From contig JAEWSQ010000005.1 of NCBI GenBank assembly GCA_023398165.1, positions 1 through 64,000 of the forward strand: a stretch of DNA of 64,000 nucleotides, in the 5' to 3' direction. Of this stretch, positions 52,885 to 61,671 are shown piece after piece. The first letter of the stretch is position 1. Each line of letters begins with the position of its first letter. The DNA comes from Spirochaetota bacterium (lineage in GTDB: Bacteria > Spirochaetota > Spirochaetia > Treponematales > Treponemataceae). Made by a program: the position numbers and the translations under genes. Below the pieces are notes generated by a model. The model made no database searches and was not told where the DNA came from. It saw nothing but the letters and a program-made list of their open reading frames with translations.

Positions 52885-53448
52885 ATGATTAGAGGCGGAG
52901 ATATTTCCAAGGGCACAGTTTTATTAATAAAAAATGCACCGTATCTTGTTGTTGAAAGAGAATTTGTCAGCCCCGGCAAAGGTACAGCTTTTGCCCGTGT
53001 AAAAATGAAAAACTTGAAAGACGGCAGCGTATTAACGCAGACTATAAAAACTCCCGATATGGTCGAAGATGCAACAGTTGATACCGTGGATGCCCAGTAT
53101 CAGTATTCGGACGGTGAAAACTTTATATTCATGGACAGCACCAGTTTTGAGACCATTACAGTGCCGTATTCACTCAACGATACATTAAAGTTCTACCTCA
53201 AAGAAGGGGAAGTCTATCCTATAGTACTTTGGAACGAGGCTGCCATTGACGTGAAAATTCCCCAGAAAATGGCTTTCATTGTAGCTGAAAGCGAGAATTA
53301 CGTTAAGGGAGACACTGTTTCAGGTGCAACAAAACCGATAATTACTGAAACAGGGCTGACTGTACGGGTTCCGCTCTTCATTAAACAGGACGAAAAGATT
53401 CTTGTAAATACAGAAACCAATGAGTATGTTGAACGAATCAACTCATAA
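52885..53448 (+). CDS. efp: Elongation factor P
   Basis: A 187-residue translation factor that rescues ribosomes stalled at proline stretches. Three beta-barrel domains are visible, with N-terminal RGGDISKGTVLLIKNAPYLV. Lys32 in SPGKGTAF is the residue modified by EpmA in E. coli-like EF-P. epmA is at 28642-29628. I start at ATG 52885 (MIRGGDI), with GAGG six bases before it; the GTG four codons upstream is part of that site. It has its own promoter and a strong terminator. Confidence 0.95.
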   Translation: MIRGGDISKGTVLLIKNAPYLVVEREFVSPGKGTAFARVKMKNLKDGSVLTQTIKTPDMVEDATVDTVDAQYQYSDGENFIFMDSTSFETITVPYSLNDTLKFYLKEGEVYPIVLWNEAAIDVKIPQKMAFIVAESENYVKGDTVSGATKPIITETGLTVRVPLFIKQDEKILVNTETNEYVERINS

Positions 53449-53455
53449 ATAAAAA

Positions 53456-53483
53456 AACTGTCCTTTGCGGACAGTTTTTTTTC
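53456..53483 (+). terminator. Rho-independent terminator of efp
   Basis: AACTGTCC (53456-53463) pairs with GGACAGTT (53469-53476) with a five-base loop, followed by Ts. Confidence 0.92.
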
Positions 53484-53503
53484 TGTATAACAATCCTCCA
53501 GGA

Positions 53504-55609
53504 TTACACTTTAAACTGGTCTATTTGACTTTCAATTTTCCGTATTGTACCGTACACCATAGATGCGATTGCTTTTAGAGAAATTCCCGTGTCATTTATG
53601 GAATTTGCTCCTGTTTCCATCTGATACATTGTATCTTTCATGGAAACAGTTGCATCCTGAAGGTGTTTAACTTCTTCTAATATGGCTTTTTGCCCCTCGC
53701 TCATTTCAGCAGATGCTGTTTTAACTTCAACTGTACTGTCATTCATTATATGCAGAACATCACCTATTTCCCGGGAACCGCTCAGCTGTTCGTGCATAGC
53801 ACTCTTGATCTGGTTAACAAGCATATTTGTTTCTTGAATATTATCTGTAACGCTTAAAAAGGCATCTGCTGTCTGTTTAGATGTTTCTACAACAGTTTGT
53901 ATTGATTTCTGGATTTTTTTCAGCTCATCTCCGATTGTTTTAGATTGTGCAGTCGAAGTTTCTGAAAGCTTACGAATTTCATCGGCCACAACACTAAAGC
54001 CTTTTCCTGACTCACCTGCATGAGCGGCTTCTATAGCGGCATTCATGGCAAGCAGATTTGTCTGACTTGCTATTCCCGCTATTGCGGCATTTGCATCCTC
54101 CAGCATCTGCGACTGATTTGAAATTAATGAAATCTGCTCGCTTACCTGACTCTGTTTTGCAATCCCTTCATTTGATTTGCCTTCCAGGGATGAGAATGAC
54201 TGTGCTAGAAGCTCAACCGTTTTATTAACGCTTCCTATATTTCCGATCATCTGTTCAACTGCTGCAGAAGCCTGACTAACTCCCTTAGACTGGTTTTCAA
54301 TCATTCTCTCGAGCGAAACTATATTTTGAGAAATTTCTGTTATGGCCCCGGCGGTTTCCTCCACACTTGCAGACTGACTGGTTATTTCATTTTTAACACT
54401 GTCTATATCAGATAATATTTTATGTAAAGCACCCGATGTTGTATCAATACTGTCATTCAAATCGTTTCCGCTTTGCGCGAGATCATCTTTTGATCTTTTT
54501 AATTCAGAAATTATCGACTGCAGTTTATCAACAAACTCATTAAAACCTGCAACAATTGAACCGATCTCATTATTAGCAGTCGCGTCAATACGTCTTGTTA
54601 AATCCGCATTGCCAGAAGCAATGTTTTGAATCGATTTTTCAACCAGTTTTAAGGGTCTAATACTGCTCCATATAATAAGGGCAGCTAGTACGATAAGAAT
54701 TATGACAAATAAAATACAAAGCGTAATCATAATTTTACCCAGGCTTGAAGCGGTGGAATAGACTTCCGAACCAGGGATATTTGCAATAATTGACCATGAG
54801 GTATTTTTAACGGGGCCGAAAAATGCATACACCTCGCTGCCTTGTGAATTGTAAACTACCTCAAAACCGGATTCTCCTTTACGTGCTTTTTCTGCCAGCC
54901 GAACAGTTCCTGCATCAGGGCTTTCATTCAAATCGGTCATTAACAGCCCGTTATCAACATCGGCCACACAAATACCGTTTCCGTCTATTATCGTTAAAGT
55001 CCCGTTTTCACCCACTTTAACTTCCTCTATAATTTTCTGCATATGCGTCAGCATTATAACACCGACAAAAAAACCGATTTTCTTTCCGGTCTTATCGTAG
55101 GCGGAAAGGCACACCTGATATATTAACGAATTATCGAGCCTCGATTTAACAGGATTACTTATAAAAATATCCTTTCCTCCTGATGTCATTGCCTTTACAT
55201 AATCCCTGTCTGATAAATTCATATCAACACCGCTGTCGCTTCTTGCCAGCCCGTCCATTCCTGAGAAAAAAACACTGCTTATATTAGGGGAACGTCTATC
55301 CTGATTAGTACGGATCCATGAAACAATACCTTCAACATCTCCGTTTTTTACATAATCAGATTGTGTATATAAATGCAGCTCGCTCAAGAATTGCTTATTC
55401 CATGAATCAACAAGATCGGCATAGACGGGAATCATTCCCATAGTATTGTTGGAAATAGATTCTATAGACTTTTTAGAAACAGAAATATACGCAAGAAAAG
55501 CAAGAAAAGCAAAGAGCAGTGTAATTAATAAACCCAGTTTCAAAGAAAATTGGATTATTAGACTTGTATGTTTTTTTGCTGAACCGGTACCGTTTTCTTC
55601 ACTTTTCAT
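53504..55609 (-). CDS. Methyl-accepting chemotaxis protein
   Basis: A 701-residue transmembrane chemoreceptor. TM1 is at about residues 25-48 and TM2 at about 285-310; the periplasmic domain between (about 50-280) has the dCache-type pattern (RSDSGVDMNLSDRDYVKAMTSGGKDIFIS, GTLTIIDGNGICVAD). HAMP is about 315-365, followed by a long coiled-coil signalling domain with the hairpin IAGIASQTNLLAMNAAIEAAHAGESGKGFSVVADEIRKL. It should signal through CheA/CheW; it is the only chemoreceptor here and lies near the che operon. It has a strong sigma-70-like promoter. Confidence 0.95.
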   Translation of the reverse strand: MKSEENGTGSAKKHTSLIIQFSLKLGLLITLLFAFLAFLAYISVSKKSIESISNNTMGMIPVYADLVDSWNKQFLSELHLYTQSDYVKNGDVEGIVSWIRTNQDRRSPNISSVFFSGMDGLARSDSGVDMNLSDRDYVKAMTSGGKDIFISNPVKSRLDNSLIYQVCLSAYDKTGKKIGFFVGVIMLTHMQKIIEEVKVGENGTLTIIDGNGICVADVDNGLLMTDLNESPDAGTVRLAEKARKGESGFEVVYNSQGSEVYAFFGPVKNTSWSIIANIPGSEVYSTASSLGKIMITLCILFVIILIVLAALIIWSSIRPLKLVEKSIQNIASGNADLTRRIDATANNEIGSIVAGFNEFVDKLQSIISELKRSKDDLAQSGNDLNDSIDTTSGALHKILSDIDSVKNEITSQSASVEETAGAITEISQNIVSLERMIENQSKGVSQASAAVEQMIGNIGSVNKTVELLAQSFSSLEGKSNEGIAKQSQVSEQISLISNQSQMLEDANAAIAGIASQTNLLAMNAAIEAAHAGESGKGFSVVADEIRKLSETSTAQSKTIGDELKKIQKSIQTVVETSKQTADAFLSVTDNIQETNMLVNQIKSAMHEQLSGSREIGDVLHIMNDSTVEVKTASAEMSEGQKAILEEVKHLQDATVSMKDTMYQMETGANSINDTGISLKAIASMVYGTIRKIESQIDQFKV

Positions 55610-55668
55610 AGTATGCCCCTTGTGTAACTAGGTATTACACTATCTTTTATGTACTGCCGCTAGAGGCA

Positions 55669-55697
55669 AGTATAAAAGTAGAATTTTCAGCCGTCAA
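55669..55697 (-). promoter_or_regulatory. Promoter of the chemoreceptor gene
   Basis: On the minus strand TTGACG (55692-55697), 17-base spacer, TATACT (55669-55674). Confidence 0.75.
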
Positions 55698-55808
55698 GCA
55701 TTTACTATAGTTTTCTAGTATTTTTATAGGCATTTTTGATGCGCCGCATTTTTTTCTCAAGAAAATATCATTACACATCGATAAAAGAAGAGAACTTATG
55801 TATGGCAT

Positions 55809-55848
55809 AAAAAAAGCTGTATATCCTATAAAATAGGAAATACAGCTT
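55809..55848 (-). terminator. Terminator of tRNA-Val
   Basis: On the minus strand AAGCTGTAT..CCTAT pairs with ATAGG..ATACAGCTT (55814-55848), followed by Ts (A run 55809-55815 on plus). Confidence 0.85.
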
Positions 55849-55852
55849 ACAA

Positions 55853-55926
55853 TGGGCGATACTGGAATCGAACCAGTGACCCCAAGCGTGTCATGCTTGT
55901 ACTCTAACCAACTGAGCTAATCGCCC
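55853..55926 (-). tRNA. tRNA-Val (anticodon GAC)
   Basis: A complete 74-base cloverleaf on the minus strand. Acceptor GGGCGAT/ATCGCCC with discriminator A; D arm GCTC-AGTTGGTTA-GAGT; anticodon stem CAAGC/GCTTG around ATGACAC, anticodon GAC; T arm ACTGG-TTCGATT-CCAGT. CCA is not encoded. A TTGACC-17-TAGTAT promoter and a terminator flank it. Confidence 0.95.
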
Positions 55927-55943
55927 GATCAACAACGCTAACC

Positions 55944-55972
55944 ATACTACACGAATTATTGATTTTGGTCAA
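55944..55972 (-). promoter_or_regulatory. tRNA-Val promoter
   Basis: On the minus strand TTGACC (55967-55972), 17-base spacer, TAGTAT (55944-55949). Confidence 0.75.
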
Positions 55973-55990
55973 TATAAGGAGATACGTAGA

Positions 55991-56593
55991 ATGAGATTTA
56001 TCGTTTTATCAACCGATCCTGCTATAGAACAAAAATTACTGTCATTTTCTCCGGATAATCAATACATCATTGCATCAGACATTATTTCCCTTCACAACGG
56101 TCTTGTCCGCTACGATATTGACTGCATATTATTGGATAAAACAAATTCATCAATATGGAACATGGATATTGCACATCATGTTCATTCTTCTACACCTAAC
56201 AGAGCCTGTTACTATTTTAATCCTGCTTCTCTGGCAGGTAAATATATAGAAATTTACGGCATAGATACTGACGCTAAGAAAATACCGTTTGCAGTTGAAG
56301 TTAATGATGTGGCAAAATTCATACTGGGTGAAGATACCACTGCCGAAAACAGACCGTACTTTTACGCAAAACTGACTAATCATCAGCAGAAACTGCTGCA
56401 GTATTTTTCATCACGTGAAGGAAAACTTATTTCCTTCAAAGACATGGCGGAATACCTTTTCGGTTCTTTTACTGAACAGCATAAAAAAACACTATATACA
56501 TATATTCATACCATAAGATTGTGTATAGAAGACAACCCGAAATTTCCGAAGCATTTAATCAGAAAAGAAAAGGGATATTATACCTATGTGTAA
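55991..56593 (+). CDS. OmpR-type winged-helix protein with receiver-like N terminus
   Basis: A 200-residue protein. The N-terminal 115 residues look like an atypical receiver fold without an evident phospho-Asp cluster. The C-terminal approximately 75 residues match the OmpR/PhoB winged helix (LTNHQQKLLQYFSSREGKLIS, LYTYIHTIRLCIEDNPKFPKHLIRKEKGYYTYV). It probably acts as an orphan, non-phosphorylated regulator. AAGGAG precedes the ATG. It faces the che operon terminator from the other side; targets unknown. Confidence 0.8.
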   Translation: MRFIVLSTDPAIEQKLLSFSPDNQYIIASDIISLHNGLVRYDIDCILLDKTNSSIWNMDIAHHVHSSTPNRACYYFNPASLAGKYIEIYGIDTDAKKIPFAVEVNDVAKFILGEDTTAENRPYFYAKLTNHQQKLLQYFSSREGKLISFKDMAEYLFGSFTEQHKKTLYTYIHTIRLCIEDNPKFPKHLIRKEKGYYTYV

Positions 56594-56628
56594 AAAAAAG
56601 CTGTCTTGAAACCTTAATTTCAGACAGC
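56591..56628 (-). terminator. Rho-independent terminator of the che operon
   Basis: On the minus strand GCTGTCTGAAA (56618-56628) pairs with TTTCAAGACAGC (56600-56611, one bulge), followed by eight Ts. The arrangement lies between the convergent gene ends. Confidence 0.85.
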
Positions 56629-56637
56629 CTATGAATG

Positions 56638-57072
56638 CTATTTAACAGCCGAACTTATCCGTTCCAAAACCTTCTTTCTGTCAAGAGGCTTAACAATATA
56701 GTTTTTTGCACCAAGAAGCAAAGATTTTTTAACCAGTTCCTCCTTTCCCAAAGCACTTATCATTACAACTTTTGCATTTTTATCGAAAGCCATAATCTGC
56801 TCAAGAGCGGTAATACCATCCATTCTCGGCATGGTAATATCCATTGTAACAATATCTATATTCGGATAAATATCTTTGTATTTATCGACACCTTCTTTAC
56901 CATCCGCAGCAGTAGCGACAACATCATAACCCTCACTGGTCAGAATTTGACCTATCTGCTTCGCAACGAACATTGAATCATCAACAATAAGCACTCGAAT
57001 TTTTGATCCGTCTTCCTTTAACCCGTCAGGTGGACGCTCATTAATTGAAGGAAAATCCTGCTTTGTCTTCAT
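56638..57072 (-). CDS. cheY: Chemotaxis response regulator
   Basis: A 144-residue receiver protein with an extra N-terminal tail of about 24 residues. The acidic pocket is Asp31-Asp32 (VLIVDDSMF), phosphoacceptor Asp78 (IVTMDITMPRMDG), and Lys in YIVKPLD. CheA phosphorylates it; phospho-CheY acts on the flagellar motor switch. It is the last gene of the che operon, with a strong terminator. Confidence 0.95.
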   Translation of the reverse strand: MKTKQDFPSINERPPDGLKEDGSKIRVLIVDDSMFVAKQIGQILTSEGYDVVATAADGKEGVDKYKDIYPNIDIVTMDITMPRMDGITALEQIMAFDKNAKVVMISALGKEELVKKSLLLGAKNYIVKPLDRKKVLERISSAVK

Positions 57073-57093
57073 AGTCCTACCACTCCTTTAATT

Positions 57094-57558
57094 TCACATC
57101 CGCTCACGTATAGCGACATTTACTTCTATTTTTCCCTGTTCCGTAATCATTGGAACAATCAGGGCTTCAACCTCATGATCCGATATCTCCATTTTTTCAC
57201 CGGTAAAAAGAGCCGGAGGCGTCAAGTCAAATTTAAAACCAAGCTCATGCAGCTTTGTTACTGCCTGAGCCGTTATAAGATTGGCAAGCTCTGTTATTGT
57301 AGCTTTTGCAAGTTCGTCGAATGTCTTTAATTCTTCCATGTTCATTCTTGACGCAATACGCAAAGCAGTATCCAGAGACATATCGAAAAGAACCCGGCCT
57401 TCAACATCGCCAGCCAACCCGACAAGCGCAGCCACACCCATTACCGGCATGGATGTGGATTTAAGGTATAAATCACCTCTGCGAACTTCGCCTCCAAGTA
57501 CTTCCACAAGAATGTTATATGCGGTTTCCACGAAAGGATTAATATACTCTACTCTCAT
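57094..57558 (-). CDS. cheX: CheY-P phosphatase
   Basis: A 154-residue protein of the CheC/CheX/FliY class. The catalytic ExxN pair lies in TITELANLITAQA, and the second half in MEISDHEVEALIVPM. CheX removes the phosphate from CheY; in spirochaetes it is required for normal motor reversal. It lies between the CheW-CheR gene and cheY, as in T. pallidum. Confidence 0.93.
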   Translation of the reverse strand: MRVEYINPFVETAYNILVEVLGGEVRRGDLYLKSTSMPVMGVAALVGLAGDVEGRVLFDMSLDTALRIASRMNMEELKTFDELAKATITELANLITAQAVTKLHELGFKFDLTPPALFTGEKMEISDHEVEALIVPMITEQGKIEVNVAIRERM

Positions 57559-57664
57559 TCTAAGCTCCTTTTGGTCGTACTCAGCTGATGCTTTATACGA
57601 ACATATTCAAGATACATTCACTTCTGTGAAACAACGTTCCAGCATTACACTGCTTCGTGCATCT

Positions 57665-59065
57665 TTATTGTTTTGTATAGACCGTAACTGAACCAAATTC
57701 CTTTTCAGACCAGTTAACACGGTTTGTAAGAACCTCGTTGCTGCCTAAAATCATTAAACCGTTGCCTTTGAGTTTTTCCTCAAAATCTTCAAGCACAGAA
57801 TTCTGTTTGTCGCTGTTCATAAATGACAACACATCACGGCAGAAAATAATATCAACAGTAGGCATAGCGCTCGTATTTGCACAATCATGATATTCAAAGA
57901 AAATCATCTCTTTAATTTCTGAATTAAATGTTTTTTCACCGTTGACTGTCGTCGTTAAAAAGGGTGCATACCAGTCCCCCGCATACTCTTCAGGCACGGT
58001 GAGCAGCTGTGCATTCGAGACGCATAATAAATCAATATCATGTGCATAAATTCTTATTCTGGATTCCGGATACCTTTTTTTCAGCATACATGCGATAGAA
58101 AAGGATTCGTACCCCTTTCCGCATCCCGGATTCCAAACATTGATCTGTCTGGCGCCGTTTTCAGGAAGCGCCTTATACATGGTCTCTGCATATGATTTTG
58201 ACCAAAAAGATCCCGTATGAGGAGAATAAAAACTCGAAAGAAATACTGAAGCATCTTCCTCATTAACAAGCTGGGTTTTATCTGCGCCCCGTTCTTTAAC
58301 CCATTGGGCATACCTCGATTTAACCCATGATTCATTAATGTCTGTTACAAAAAATTTTTTTAAACCGGCAAGACTTTCAACAATGAAAGCATAATCAAGA
58401 TCCTGCTTATTTTTCTCAGCCGCAGTACTTACAGCATTTTCAACGGTCGAACCAGACCTTGCCGGTTTGTCCTCTATATCGTTTGCGCTGTCCTCAGAAG
58501 AGTCTATGCTGTTTCTTTCCTCAGCGTCAGATGCGGCTCTCTGCTCGGCAGCATGCTGCTTTAAACCGAAAATGCGGTCAATATCAAGCAATATGTAAAG
58601 CCGGTTATTGCTCTCAACGACACCGTAAATGTACTTAATGTTTATATCGCCGAATAACGGATGCGGGGGTTGGATAGTAGAGCTTTGTATTCCCACAACC
58701 TTATCTATTGCATCTACAACAACTCCGAATGTCTGATCTTCCACAGACACAATTATCATATTTTCAAGCTCATTACCCTTGCGTTCCTGAACAGGTATGT
58801 TGAAAAACATGCGCAAATCTACTATTGGAATAATATCTCCGCGAAGATTGTAAACACCGAGAACAAAACTTGCTGTATTCGGTACAAAGGTAAACCGGCC
58901 CGCCTTGGCTATTTCTTTCACCTTCATAATATCTATAGCATAATCCTTACCTGCAAGAGAAAACGTAACCATCTTGTAGTCAACCGTGGCTATACGTTCT
59001 TTCCGTTCATCTGCGGTGTTGTCCAGTACTTCAACAGATGATGTGCTTCCTGTTGTTTTATCCAT
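57665..59065 (-). CDS. cheW: CheW-CheR fusion protein
   Basis: A 466-residue two-domain protein. Residues about 25-165 are a CheW coupling domain (MVTFSLAGKDYAIDIMKVKEIA, LGVYNLRGDIIPIVDLRMFF), joined by an acidic linker to a C-terminal CheR methyltransferase-like domain (about 235-466) whose SAM site reads VWNPGCGKGYESFSIA and which ends with VDIIFCRDVLSFM. CheR normally methylates chemoreceptors. I recall the same fusion in T. pallidum. A 106-base gap without a gene follows before cheX. Confidence 0.93.
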   Translation of the reverse strand: MDKTTGSTSSVEVLDNTADERKERIATVDYKMVTFSLAGKDYAIDIMKVKEIAKAGRFTFVPNTASFVLGVYNLRGDIIPIVDLRMFFNIPVQERKGNELENMIIVSVEDQTFGVVVDAIDKVVGIQSSTIQPPHPLFGDINIKYIYGVVESNNRLYILLDIDRIFGLKQHAAEQRAASDAEERNSIDSSEDSANDIEDKPARSGSTVENAVSTAAEKNKQDLDYAFIVESLAGLKKFFVTDINESWVKSRYAQWVKERGADKTQLVNEEDASVFLSSFYSPHTGSFWSKSYAETMYKALPENGARQINVWNPGCGKGYESFSIACMLKKRYPESRIRIYAHDIDLLCVSNAQLLTVPEEYAGDWYAPFLTTTVNGEKTFNSEIKEMIFFEYHDCANTSAMPTVDIIFCRDVLSFMNSDKQNSVLEDFEEKLKGNGLMILGSNEVLTNRVNWSEKEFGSVTVYTKQ

Positions 59066-59076
59066 ACTATATCCCC

Positions 59077-61509
59077 TTACGAAAGCGATGCTTCCCGCTC
59101 TTGACGGGCTGATATTTCCTGTTTTACTCCCAGCTCCAGAAGCTGCGTCACATCAATAATGAGTGAGACAGAACCGTCGCCCAGTATAGAGGCTCCGGCT
59201 ATACCGGGAGAATTAGTAAACTGATCACGAAGCGGTTTTATGACAACATCTTCCTCCCCGATCAGGGCATCTACCATAACACCGATTTTTTTATCGGCAG
59301 TACCGACAATGACGATGAAACTGAATTCGGAATTATCGGTATTCTTTATTCCAAAAAGTCTGCTTAAACGCAAAACACTTATAACTTCGTTGCGTACATT
59401 AAAAACTTCATAATTATCTATGGTGCTTATTTCATTTGCCTGAACTCTATGGCTTTCAACAACAGAGGCTATCGGTATTGAATACACCTCGGCACCCACG
59501 CGCACGAGAAGCCCCTGAATTATGGCAAGCGTCAGAGGCAGCCTAATGCTGAACTTTGTTCCTGTTTCCGGCTGGGATGTAACAATAACAGAACCGTTCA
59601 ATTTTTCTATCTGGGTTCTTACCACATCCAAACCGACCCCGCGTCCTGAAACATTTGTTATCTTGCTCGCCGTTGAAAAACCGGGTTCAAATATCAGCTG
59701 GAAGGCTTCCTGATCAGAAAGCATCTTCGTCGGGTGTATTAATCCTTTTTCTATTGCTTTTTGTCTAACTTTTTTAACATCAATTCCGGCGCCGTCATCA
59801 ATGATGTCAATGACGATCATATTTCCTTCATTGCTTGCTTTTAGAAGTACATATCCCTCTTCGCTCTTTCCCTTTTGCAAACGCTCAGCCGGACTTTCTA
59901 TACCGTGATCGAGAGAATTGCGGACACAGTGCATTATTGGATCAAGAAGATCTTCGATGACCGATTTATCAAGCTCTGTATCTTCTCCTTCAATAACAAG
60001 ATTAATTTTTTTATCAAGATCGCGCGAGAGATCCCTTACAACACGAGGGAAACGCGAAAAAATCTGACTGATAGGAACCATGCGGATTTTCATGACGCCT
60101 TCCTGAAGTTCTCCTGCAATACGTCCCAGGTTTTGCGTAGATGAGCGGAATTTAACGGTTGTCGTCTTGAAGGCTGAATCAAAAGAATCGAAAACGGTAA
60201 AAATATCGCCGAATTCTGTATTTATTTGAGCTTTAATATCCTTAATATTCGTACCTTTGTGCACTGATTCAATATACTCGGGTATTTTCTCAAGAAGAAC
60301 TCTGATTTTTTCTCTATAACCGGCCTCTGTCGCCGTAAGCTGGGACTGAAGATCAGCCATCTGCATGGTAATCTGATTAAAGGAAGCTTTTGTAATAACT
60401 GTTTCACTCACAAGATTTAAAAGATAATCAATTCTCTTGGAATCTACCCTGAGAACGCTTCCTGAATTTGTCGAGTGTACCGGAACTGACTTTTTCTCCT
60501 GTCTGGAAACCGAAATTTCTTTATTTATTCCAGCAGCACCATCAGATTCACTATTTTCAGCGGATTCTGCATCATTTACAGGCTCTAGAGCAGACCTCTT
60601 CTGTACAGCCGATGGAGTCTGTATCTCTTTTACGGGCGGAACATAAGTTTTTACCTGATTGGCCTGAGAAGAAGGAGCTTCTGTACTAGAAGCTGAGGTG
60701 AATTCTATTACCTGGGCATCGGTGCATACAGTCACATCATCAAGGAAAGCGGCTTCTTCCAATTCAGCACCTGAAAAAGAAGATGTCAGATAGTAAATGA
60801 CTTTGGGCTGAAATTCATCTTCATATAAAACATCAAAGTCAGGAATCGTTTTCAGTACACTTCCCTTCTCCTTTAAGGCGGCAAAAACCTGAATTCCTCC
60901 GACAGAATTCATCGGATTTGATTCATCAAAAATAACGGTAACACCATACAGTCTTTGTCCGTCAATACAGGATTCTCTCAACTCAAGCATATCGTATTCG
61001 GAAAGAGAGTCCGAAGGATTTCCCACATCGGGAACAACAGACTGGAGTGGTTTATCCTGCTGCTGCGGCTGAATAGGTTTTTTGACGGGAGAAGCAGCTT
61101 TTTTTGCCTCTTTTGAGGGAAGAAAAGATTTTAATGAATTTTTTAATGGCTCAACATCACCTGAATACACCGCACCGTTTGACCGGCAGGCAAGCATTTC
61201 TTTTATGGTATCTATTGATGATAAAAGAACATCGATGACAGGAGCTGTAACAGAAATAGATCTGGACCGAAGTTCGTCCAGAAGATCTTCCACAATGTGA
61301 GTAAATCCTGACAGTTCATGCATTTCCACTGTCGCGGAACCGCCTTTCAAAGTATGAGCAGCCCGGAATATCTCATCTATTGCTTCCGTGTTTGACGGAT
61401 CATTTTCTATGACGAGTATATTACTTTCCAGGGTTTCAACCTGCTGCTCGGCTTCACTGAAGAAGTCTTTTAACAATTCTTCATTATTCAAATCAAGATA
61501 ATCACTCAT
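59077..61509 (-). CDS. cheA: Chemotaxis histidine kinase
   Basis: An 810-residue kinase of the chemotaxis pathway. The Hpt domain holds phospho-acceptor His52 (FRAAHTLKGGSATV). A long P2 region (about 150-330) is less conserved. The dimerisation and ATPase domains show NSLDHGIE (N box), DDGAGID (G1), GRGVGLDVV (G2), and a C-terminal CheW-like P5 (YEVFNVRNEVISVLRLSRLFG). It is the first gene of cheA-cheW/R-cheX-cheY. No Shine-Dalgarno sequence precedes the ATG, which lies 8 bases from a -10 box. Confidence 0.96.
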   Translation of the reverse strand: MSDYLDLNNEELLKDFFSEAEQQVETLESNILVIENDPSNTEAIDEIFRAAHTLKGGSATVEMHELSGFTHIVEDLLDELRSRSISVTAPVIDVLLSSIDTIKEMLACRSNGAVYSGDVEPLKNSLKSFLPSKEAKKAASPVKKPIQPQQQDKPLQSVVPDVGNPSDSLSEYDMLELRESCIDGQRLYGVTVIFDESNPMNSVGGIQVFAALKEKGSVLKTIPDFDVLYEDEFQPKVIYYLTSSFSGAELEEAAFLDDVTVCTDAQVIEFTSASSTEAPSSQANQVKTYVPPVKEIQTPSAVQKRSALEPVNDAESAENSESDGAAGINKEISVSRQEKKSVPVHSTNSGSVLRVDSKRIDYLLNLVSETVITKASFNQITMQMADLQSQLTATEAGYREKIRVLLEKIPEYIESVHKGTNIKDIKAQINTEFGDIFTVFDSFDSAFKTTTVKFRSSTQNLGRIAGELQEGVMKIRMVPISQIFSRFPRVVRDLSRDLDKKINLVIEGEDTELDKSVIEDLLDPIMHCVRNSLDHGIESPAERLQKGKSEEGYVLLKASNEGNMIVIDIIDDGAGIDVKKVRQKAIEKGLIHPTKMLSDQEAFQLIFEPGFSTASKITNVSGRGVGLDVVRTQIEKLNGSVIVTSQPETGTKFSIRLPLTLAIIQGLLVRVGAEVYSIPIASVVESHRVQANEISTIDNYEVFNVRNEVISVLRLSRLFGIKNTDNSEFSFIVIVGTADKKIGVMVDALIGEEDVVIKPLRDQFTNSPGIAGASILGDGSVSLIIDVTQLLELGVKQEISARQEREASLS

Positions 61510-61517
61510 AGTACATT

Positions 61518-61545
61518 ATTTTATCCGTTAAAACATATAAGTCAA
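61518..61545 (-). promoter_or_regulatory. cheA operon promoter abutting the start codon
   Basis: On the minus strand TTGACT (61540-61545), 16-base spacer, TAAAAT (61518-61523). The predicted transcription start is within about three bases of the ATG (61509). Confidence 0.65.
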
Positions 61546-61624
61546 GCTCAAATGATGAAAATACTGTTTTTTTTTAGCTTTTCAACACTGCCTTTGTTTT
61601 TTTATACATAATGTGTTATTCTTC

Positions 61625-61652
61625 TAAAGAAACGGTTTACTTCTGCCGATAC
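61625..61652 (+). promoter_or_regulatory. Sigma-28 (FliA)-type promoter of the outer-membrane gene pair
   Basis: TAAA (61625-61628), 16-base spacer, GCCGATAC (61645-61652), close to the consensus TAAA-N15-GCCGATAA. It is divergent from the che operon. Confidence 0.55.
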
Positions 61653-61671
61653 TATCACGAGGAGAACTGTT

